A stretch of DNA of 64,000 nt. Source: Guillardia theta CCMP2712. Its lineage: Eukaryota; Cryptophyceae; Pyrenomonadales; Geminigeraceae. The stretch covers positions 458,684-522,683 of the forward strand of contig NW_005434634.1 of the NCBI RefSeq assembly GCF_000315625.1. Direction: 5' to 3'. Numbering within the stretch: the first letter of the stretch is position 1; each line of letters begins with the position of its first letter. The notes under the pieces are model-generated. The model was not told the DNA's origin and made no database searches. It saw only the letters and a list, made by a program, of their open reading frames with translations. Both the position numbers and the translations under genes were made by a program. Below, one piece after another: positions 63,001-64,000 of the stretch.

Positions 63001-64000
63001 TTCAGTCTCGTGGAGGACAGAATTTGCTTAGTGACAAAATCACAAGTATTTCAAGCAGATTTTCGGATACACTTGGTTTTGCCAAAAATGCCTTGATGGA
63101 GGGTATGCAATATCGATACCGGCTCGAAGTTTGGAATCAAAATGGATTTGGATTTGCTGAGATCGACATTGCTGTAAGCAAGGCGCCCTCAGGAGGAACT
63201 TTTGAAGTGAATCCATCGAAAGGGTTTGCTGTTGATACTAATTTTGAATTAAGTGTGTCGCGTTGGACAGACTCTCCAGAGAATCTGCCGTTGTCATATC
63301 TTTTCAGCTATGTGTTAGATGTTGAAGATAGCACAAGTACAGCCGTCCCTTTCATCTACACCGACAAACCTTTTCAAAATGTGAGGATTCCGAATACAAA
63401 CAAAGCAGTGCGCAATTCTTCCTTGATAGTACAGATTTTTAATATGGCTCATAGCGGAACAACTATCAACAGAACAGTCGAACTGAAAACGCCTCTAGAT
63501 CCTTTTAGTTCAGCTGCAACCCTCCGCTCCCTGATTGAAATTTCTTCATTGGCTCAAGATTTTGATAGCTTGATCATTCTGTCTTCGTGCTTAAGCAGTT
63601 TGCTAGAGACTTCATTAAGTCCTACGAGAAGAGACCAATCTACATTTTTCTGTCCAAACGATGGGACAAGTTGTGATAATGACGAGATCAGGAGCTTTCT
63701 CTTCCAGAAGGTGAAATCTTCATTGCAATACATCAAACCTGTTGCAGACGAAATATCTATGCTTGCCAATTCGATTCAGAAAACGACCACTGCTCGGATG
63801 AATCGTACAAGTCAGATGCTGAGTTTATTGCTAACACAACAAGTCATTCAAGTTGGAGTCGAGCAAACTTCTCTTGGTCAGTTTGGTACGGATGCAGTGA
63901 TTGAGACCTTCAGTCAGCTCCTACTAGCAAACAACTACACCGTTGATTTTGCTTCGATGAATCAAAGCGAGCGAACAGCACAAGCCATTTCAGGCTCATT
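1..64000 (+). CDS. Giant multidomain TIG/filamin/REJ surface protein (single gene, partial at both ends)
   Basis: One gene fills the window. Consecutive open frames on the + strand join into one protein of at least about 21,300 residues once two introns, five one-base frame breaks and the N-run are allowed for. Domain order is about 135-140 TIG/IPT repeats, an unassigned region, cohesin-like domain, seven-bladed RCC1-like propeller, dockerin-like EF-hands, 44 filamin-type repeats (some with nested SRCR, Cys-rich and EGF inserts), then a REJ region. The first residues are already inside a TIG repeat and the last codon at 64000 is still open, so start, signal peptide and C-terminus are not visible. 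Frequent N-x-S/T sequons and paired cysteines suggest an extracellular protein (inference). REJ at the C-terminal side is characteristic of polycystin-1-like proteins. That it is one transcript is inferred from unbroken domain continuity across each junction. It could still prove to be several gene models or a partly degraded gene. Confidence 0.8.
3..470 (+). CDS. TIG repeat segment at the 5' edge (frame 3)
   Basis: The frame beginning at position 3 is open to a TGA at 477-479 and encodes parts of two TIG units. The first shows P-S-S-V-D-V-G-G followed by V-G-K-G-F and C-D-F-G. The second shows I-T-P-S-F-G-P-S-R-G-G with V-T-G-Y-G-F and then S-S-H-I-L-C. The start lies upstream of the window. 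The stop is not a natural end, because the second unit continues in frame 1 a few codons later. The exact switch point is uncertain between about 440 and 477. This stretch is GC-richer than most of the array (lines at 1-180 count about 48-60% G+C, against about 37% at 5401). Confidence 0.75.
471..6283 (+). CDS. TIG repeat segment, about 21 units (frame 1)
   Basis: Frame 1 is open from before 346 to a TGA at 6334-6336 and encodes about 21 consecutive TIG units. Examples are the unit at about 3820-3905 (Y-P-S-S-G-P-A-E-G-G-N, then I-H-G-N-A-F) and the one at about 5610-5690 (S-P-S-Q-G-P-I-D-G-G-Q, then I-T-G-D-N). The methionine at 346 is not taken as a start, because TIG coding continues upstream in frame 3. 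The segment ends inside a repeat: after about 6283 the frame 1 translation no longer fits the unit, whereas frame 2 supplies the expected G-N-Y-S-L strand. Nothing here indicates an enzymatic function. Confidence 0.8.
6284..6415 (+). CDS. TIG repeat patch read in frame 2 between two compensating frame breaks
   Basis: Between the frame 1 stop at 6334 and the resumption of frame 1 after the TGA at 6397-6399, the repeat is intact only in frame 2. From 6275 frame 2 gives T-C-M-F-C-L-N-L-H-G-N-Y-S-L, then F-F-E-V-A-P-K-S, which is the C-terminal half of one TIG unit and the entry to the next. The next unit's G-G-T-L-T-V-F-G then lies in frame 1. One extra base near 6283 and one missing base near 6415 restore the unit exactly. 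I prefer this to an intron, because the intervening sequence is recognisable repeat coding. Confidence 0.65.
6416..11683 (+). CDS. TIG repeat segment, about 18-19 units (frame 1)
   Basis: Frame 1 continues from the TGA at 6397-6399 to a TGA at 11686-11688 and encodes about 18-19 TIG units. Clear examples are I-F-P-S-F-G-Y-D-F-G-G at about 6660, L-P-S-F-G-P-S-N-G-G at about 10300, D-P-S-F-G-P-A-S-G-G at about 11060 and R-P-S-F-G-P-S-S-G-S at about 11340. The TTG at 6436 is not a credible start, because the unit it sits in begins upstream. The stretch 10722-10921 is duplicated almost exactly at 16949-17148. The segment breaks inside a repeat near 11683, and frame 3 carries the rest of that unit. 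Confidence 0.8.
10722..10921 (+). repeat. Near-identical island R1, copy 1
   Basis: 200 nt matching 16949-17148, with one difference noticed (C to T in the codon before TGTTTCG, at about 10876 against 17103). It covers the end of one TIG unit and most of the next, from V-S-N-N-G-V-D-F to S-T-L-A-E. The match begins and ends abruptly, and flanking units are only loosely similar. Confidence 0.9.
11684..24372 (+). CDS. TIG repeat segment, about 45 units, ending at a splice donor (frame 3)
   Basis: Frame 3 is open for about 4,240 codons and consists of TIG units throughout. It starts part-way through the unit broken at 11683 (S-S-C-T-Q-D-C followed by M-P-G-N-F-T-W). The TGA at 24387-24389 lies in an intron whose donor is at 24373, so the exon ends at 24372 after codon GCC plus one base. 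The segment carries the 5' copies of islands duplicated at 27043, 32049 and 33044 or lies next to them, and the 3' copy of the 10722 island at 16949. Several units around 22000-24000 are GC-richer, about 50%. The ATG at 11649 is inside the preceding unit and is not taken as a gene start. Confidence 0.8.
16949..17148 (+). repeat. Near-identical island R1, copy 2
   Basis: Partner of 10722-10921, displaced by 6,227 nt. It is in frame 3, while copy 1 is in frame 1; both read the same protein because a one-base break at about 11683 lies between them. Confidence 0.9.
21820..22054 (+). repeat. Near-identical island R2, copy 1
   Basis: 235 nt identical by eye to 27043-27277, covering most of a TIG unit from G-P-I-H-G-R-T-L-C to Y-R-Y-Y-E. 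The partner runs into the assembly gap, so the full match may be longer. Confidence 0.9.
23599..23996 (+). repeat. Near-identical island R3, copy 1
   Basis: 398 nt identical by eye to 32049-32446. It spans the end of one TIG unit, one full unit and the start of the next, ending at C-K-F. About 53% G+C in the line counted (23701-23760), against about 37-40% in typical array lines. Confidence 0.9.
24373..24420 (+). other. Intron 1 (48 nt, GT-AG, phase 1)
   Basis: The donor reads GTATGA and the acceptor TGTACAG. The interior is T-rich and contains an in-frame TGA at 24387. Removing the 48 nt joins GCC-G to GT-TGG, giving A-G-W-K, and leaves frame 3 unchanged on both sides. Without removal the frame stops; with removal coding continues directly. 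No other stop in the array has both splice sites and frame agreement like this. Confidence 0.8.
24421..27277 (+). CDS. TIG repeat segment up to the assembly gap, about 10 units (frame 3)
   Basis: The downstream exon continues in frame 3 with about 10 TIG units, including T-P-S-L-G-P-I-L-G-G at about 24930 and F-P-T-C-I-P-P-S-G-G at about 25440. The stretch 25254-26059 recurs almost unchanged at 33044-33849. The last 235 nt before the gap (27043-27277) match 21820-22054, so the sequence is cut off inside a duplicated island. The exon's true 3' end is unknown because it runs into the N-run. Confidence 0.75.
25254..26059 (+). repeat. Near-identical island R4, copy 1
   Basis: About 806 nt matching 33044-33849, with about four differences that all fall in the last 60 nt. 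Nearly three TIG units are covered, from Y-V-K-F-G-V-D-L-A to C-K-M-S-E. Confidence 0.9.
27043..27277 (+). repeat. Near-identical island R2, copy 2 (cut by the gap)
   Basis: Partner of 21820-22054, displaced by 5,223 nt. The sequence preceding it is unrelated at DNA level. The gap begins at the base where the known match ends, as expected if an assembler could not resolve the duplicate. Confidence 0.9.
27278..28156. other. Assembly gap (879 N)
   Basis: A run of N with no sequence information. Its left edge lies inside a duplicated 235-nt island, a likely reason why assembly failed here. Frame 3 enters the gap and frame 1 leaves it, but because the gap length is presumably an estimate this says nothing about a real frame change. 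About three TIG units would fit if the size is right. Open frames running across the N have no meaning. Confidence 0.95.
28157..28357 (+). CDS. TIG repeat fragment after the gap (frame 1)
   Basis: Immediately after the gap, frame 1 encodes the start of a TIG unit: Y-L-S-P-S-I-G-S-T-L-G-G, then V-S-V-F-G-R-H-L and C-F-V-G-D-Q-K-A. The remaining half, I-S-S-Q-N-V-V-C, is in frame 2 from about 28359. Reading GCA-ATG, skipping one base, then ATC-TCT-TCG restores a unit of normal spacing. Frame 1 itself runs to a TGA at 28474-28476, but that part does not resemble a repeat. Confidence 0.65.
28358..59658 (+). CDS. Main exon: TIG repeats, adhesive-module cluster and filamin-type repeats (frame 2)
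   Basis: Frame 2 is open for more than 10,400 codons, from before 28358 to a TAA/TGA-free splice donor at 59659. It encodes about 40 TIG units (to 39196), about 1,260 unassigned residues, a cohesin-like domain, a seven-bladed RCC1-like propeller, a dockerin-like module, a linker, and filamin-type repeats 1 to 38. The ATG at 28208 is upstream of the frame switch and is not a real start. The frame would end at a TGA at 59690-59692, which lies inside intron 2. An exon of over 31 kb without interruption is exceptional in a eukaryotic gene. The domains are described separately below. Confidence 0.85.
32049..32446 (+). repeat. Near-identical island R3, copy 2
   Basis: Partner of 23599-23996, displaced by 8,450 nt. 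On both sides the sequence diverges immediately to unrelated TIG coding. Confidence 0.9.
33044..33849 (+). repeat. Near-identical island R4, copy 2
   Basis: Partner of 25254-26059, displaced by 7,790 nt. Mismatches cluster at the 3' end, so the boundary there is a fading edge rather than a sharp one. Confidence 0.9.
39197..42984 (+). other. Unassigned extracellular-type region, about 1,260 residues
   Basis: TIG periodicity stops at T-V-T-E followed by a Cys-rich start (C-F-G-E-C, then further Cys at about 39237 and 39445). What follows is beta-rich, with scattered Cys and many N-x-S/T sequons. There is a recurring x-V-V-D-P-F-D type strand pattern but no repeat I can align. A glycine-rich turn (V-G-K-G-G-G-L) lies at about 41045 and an acidic patch (E-I-E-D-E-C-E-F) at about 42657. 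I do not recognise a family. It could be several divergent beta-sandwich domains. No transmembrane segment is apparent. No function is proposed. Confidence 0.6.
42985..43345 (+). other. Cohesin-like beta-sandwich domain
   Basis: The stretch contains V-E-V-P-V-Y-F, then A-I-L-I-D-V-V-F-D-T-Q-Q-L-K-F-E-S-W. After an acidic loop (L-N-D-F-K-E-D-N-E-G) it continues with a hydrophobic strand and G-S-S-I-Q-V. This order (V-P-V strand, D-x-x-x-L-x-F, G then hydrophobic strand, G-x-S-x-I) is that of cohesin domains, known best from bacterial cellulosomes and also found in some eukaryotic and archaeal surface proteins. It is followed, after a propeller, by a dockerin-like module in the same chain, which supports the call. 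The match is by eye only and distant, and another carbohydrate-binding-like beta-sandwich is possible. Confidence 0.45.
43436..44250 (+). other. Seven-bladed RCC1-like beta-propeller
   Basis: Seven successive units end in the pattern C-G/A-I-x-x-x-x-x-x-x-C-W: around 43495 (C-G-I-I-I-D-G-T-G-V-C-W), 43630, 43735, 43850, 43960, 44070 (degenerate, Cys lost, ending A-F-L-F) and 44200 (C-G-I-L-T-N-A-S-A-I-C-W). Units are about 37-40 residues, shorter than classical RCC1 blades, and resemble the extracellular RCC1-like/CRINKLY4-type propellers in which C-G-L and C-W mark each blade. Seven units is the expected number for a closed propeller. The likely role is protein or glycan binding at the cell surface (inference). 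It sits between the cohesin-like and dockerin-like modules. Confidence 0.65.
44379..44635 (+). other. Dockerin-like paired calcium-binding loops
   Basis: The first half reads R-G-N-V-N-A-D-C-K-I-T-A-L-D-L-E-F-L-L-W, and the second half M-D-M-D-M-D-G-F-I-T-I-R-D-S-E-L-L-A-S. Each fits the dockerin/EF-hand loop, with Asp/Asn at positions 1, 3 and 5, a hydrophobic residue at 8 and Asp at 9 or 12, followed by a helix. Between them is a Cys-containing insert of about 40 residues, longer than in bacterial dockerins. A run of eight G at 44547-44554 lies in this insert without breaking the frame. Calcium binding is predicted from the loop residues. Confidence 0.6.
44640..45015 (+). other. Linker before the filamin-type array
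   Basis: About 125 residues of beta-type sequence between the dockerin-like module and the first filamin-type repeat, with sequons (N-K-T, N-G-T, N-E-S) and no cysteine pairs. It may be a single divergent beta-sandwich domain. I do not recognise a family. Confidence 0.5.
45190..45469 (+). other. SRCR-like domain nested in filamin-type repeat 1
   Basis: The stretch reads G-C-L-V-Q-L-S-R-N-D-T-W-T-T-V-C, then N-L-I-C-K-S-L, then L-S-C-N-G-T-E-S-Y-I-S-D-C and finally I-F-A-C-C. This is the scavenger receptor cysteine-rich layout: W-x-T-V-C, V/I-C-x-x-L, C-x-G-x-E-x-x-x-x-x-C, then a terminal Cys strand. It sits between the G-G-D strand and the D-H-K-N-G-S-Y-S strand of a filamin-type repeat, so it appears to be inserted in a loop of that domain. 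SRCR domains usually bind proteins or polyanionic ligands outside the cell. Confidence 0.65.
46848..47055 (+). other. Cys-rich insert in filamin-type repeat 5
   Basis: After G-G-S-E-Y-F-F-H-L of repeat 5 the sequence enters about 70 residues with 13 or so cysteines, including C-C pairs at about 46851 and 46890 and a C-x-x-x-C-x-x-x-x-C series to about 47050. The repeat resumes with the G-S-Y-T-L-S-Y strand. I cannot assign the Cys pattern to a family. Its position in the same repeat loop as the SRCR and EGF inserts suggests the same kind of nested module. Confidence 0.55.
54951..55305 (+). other. EGF / laminin-type EGF cluster nested in filamin-type repeat 27
   Basis: Three to four small Cys modules in a row: C-F-G-H-G-Q-C then C-Q-C-Q-D-G-F-D-G-S-N-C; C-S-P-N-W-Y-G-P-D-C; C-G-G-R-G-F-C then C-N-C-G-K-N-F-I-G-A-K-C; C-A-P-G-F-Y-G-T-G-C; and a truncated C-G-G-R-G-Y-C-N-K-N-G-D-C. 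These are EGF-like and tenascin/laminin-type modules of extracellular matrix proteins. They interrupt repeat 27 between its D-Q-F-D-N strand and the Y-N-A-T-I-S-G-S-Y-A-L-F strand, which resumes cleanly, so they are a nested insert. A role in adhesion or ligand binding is inferred. Confidence 0.75.
57300..57450 (+). other. Cys-rich insert in filamin-type repeat 32
   Basis: About 45 residues carrying nine or so cysteines (C-x-x-x-C-C then C-x-x-x-x-x-C, C-x-x-x-x-C, C and C to about 57430) between the N-L-L-I strand of repeat 32 and its closing N-N-Y-S-P-F-T-L-F strand. Family not recognised. It is in the late part of the repeat, a different loop from the SRCR and EGF inserts. Confidence 0.45.
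59659..59704 (+). other. Intron 2 (46 nt, GT-AG, phase 2)
   Basis: The donor is AG/GTACTG and the acceptor TTTTTTCCCAG, with a pyrimidine tract directly before it. The main exon frame would stop at a TGA inside this stretch (59690-59692). Removing 46 nt joins TCA-AG to G-TTA-ATA, giving S-R-L-I-A-G-R-N-G-S-F, which is exactly the entry of a filamin-type repeat (A-G-x-x-x-x-F-x-I-x-A-K-D). The frame changes from 2 to 3, as the length (not a multiple of three) requires. Confidence 0.85.
59705..64000 (+). CDS. Last exon in window: filamin-type repeats 39-44 and REJ region (open at the end)
   Basis: Reading codons from 59706 in frame 3 gives no stop up to 64000, about 1,430 residues. The first part is filamin-type repeats 39 to 44 (to about 61600), then the REJ region and a helical segment. 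The frame is open at the window edge, so the C-terminus is missing. A G13 homopolymer at 61997-62009 is read as part of a Gln-Gly-Gly-Gly-Gly-Arg stretch, and the frame is the same on both sides. The continuous frame and the repeat boundaries make this the same gene as the main exon. Confidence 0.85.
61609..63560 (+). other. REJ (receptor for egg jelly) region, polycystin-1-like
   Basis: The order of motifs fits REJ: a Cys- and Trp-containing entry (S-V-T-C-D-F-F-F, then L-M-V-R-L-G-A-G-A-T-I-L-P-G-N-D-L); I-I-D-G-P-S-F-I-S-S-C-D-I-L-V-L-D-A-R-M-S followed by L-N-F-Q-W; then two further beta modules with F-A-W and Y-E-W-F strands and L-x-x-G-x-Q-Y-x-F/Y-R; then A-P-S-G-G-T-F-E-V-N-P-S-K-G-F-A-V-D with W-T-D-S-P-E-N-L-P-L-S-Y. 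In polycystin-1 and sea urchin REJ proteins this region lies just before the GPS autocleavage site and the membrane domain, which would fall after 64000. Confidence 0.75.
61997..62009 (+). repeat. G13 homopolymer inside the REJ coding region
   Basis: Thirteen consecutive G within frame 3, coding Gly-Gly-Gly-Gly after Gln. The REJ strand L-N-F-Q-W follows in the same frame as the preceding L-D-A-R-M-S, so the written length keeps the frame open. Confidence 0.85.
63561..64000 (+). other. Helical segment following REJ (possible start of a GAIN-like region)
   Basis: About 145 residues rich in Leu, Ser, Gln and Ala, with helix-like spacing (for example S-L-I-I-L-S-S-C-L-S-S-L-L-E and Q-M-L-S-L-L-L-T-Q-Q), and a short Cys pair at about 63649-63673. 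In polycystin-like and adhesion-type receptors a helical subdomain precedes the beta-rich GPS part of the GAIN domain, so this is where such a domain would begin. No GPS motif is visible before the window ends. Confidence 0.4.

Noticed and set aside
1-64000. tRNA, rRNA, riboswitch, CRISPR or promoter elements
   Set aside because: No matching structure or spacing was seen. The periodicity present is protein-coding repeat, and the gene's promoter and terminator lie outside the window.

Overview
The window lies inside one enormous protein-coding gene on the + strand. The gene starts before position 1 and continues past position 64000. If the five small frame breaks and one assembly gap are read through, it encodes at least about 21,300 residues, interrupted by only two very short spliceosomal-type introns (48 and 46 nt). 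I find no other gene, RNA gene, mobile element or CRISPR array on either strand.

The organism is a eukaryote, most likely a unicellular alga or other protist. The evidence is the GT-AG mini-introns, the absence of bacterial gene organisation, and the combination of TIG/IPT, filamin-type, SRCR, EGF, RCC1-like and REJ modules. I cannot name the lineage. Most of the gene is AT-rich (about 37-42% G+C in lines counted by hand), with GC-richer islands.

Layout, N- to C-terminal. (1) 3-39196: an array of about 135-140 TIG/IPT Ig-like repeats (roughly 13,000 residues). It contains four pairs of near-identical DNA islands and an 879-nt run of N at 27278-28156. (2) 39197-42984: about 1,260 residues with no family I recognise. 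(3) 42985-44635: a cohesin-like beta domain, a seven-bladed RCC1-like propeller and a dockerin-like double EF-hand. (4) About 45020-61600: 44 filamin-type repeats. An SRCR domain, a Cys-rich insert and an EGF/laminin-EGF cluster are spliced into the middle of individual repeats. (5) 61609-63560: a REJ (receptor for egg jelly) region, followed by a helical stretch that runs off the window. REJ followed by such a stretch is the order in polycystin-1-like proteins, so a GPS cleavage site and membrane segments are expected downstream, outside this window.

The likely product is a gigantic secreted or membrane-anchored surface protein, with a rod of Ig-like modules carrying adhesive and sugar- or protein-binding modules above a polycystin/REJ base. 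The reading frame changes near 470, 6283, 6415, 11683 and 28358, always by a one-base equivalent and always inside an otherwise intact repeat. I take these as sequence or assembly errors unless resequencing shows otherwise.
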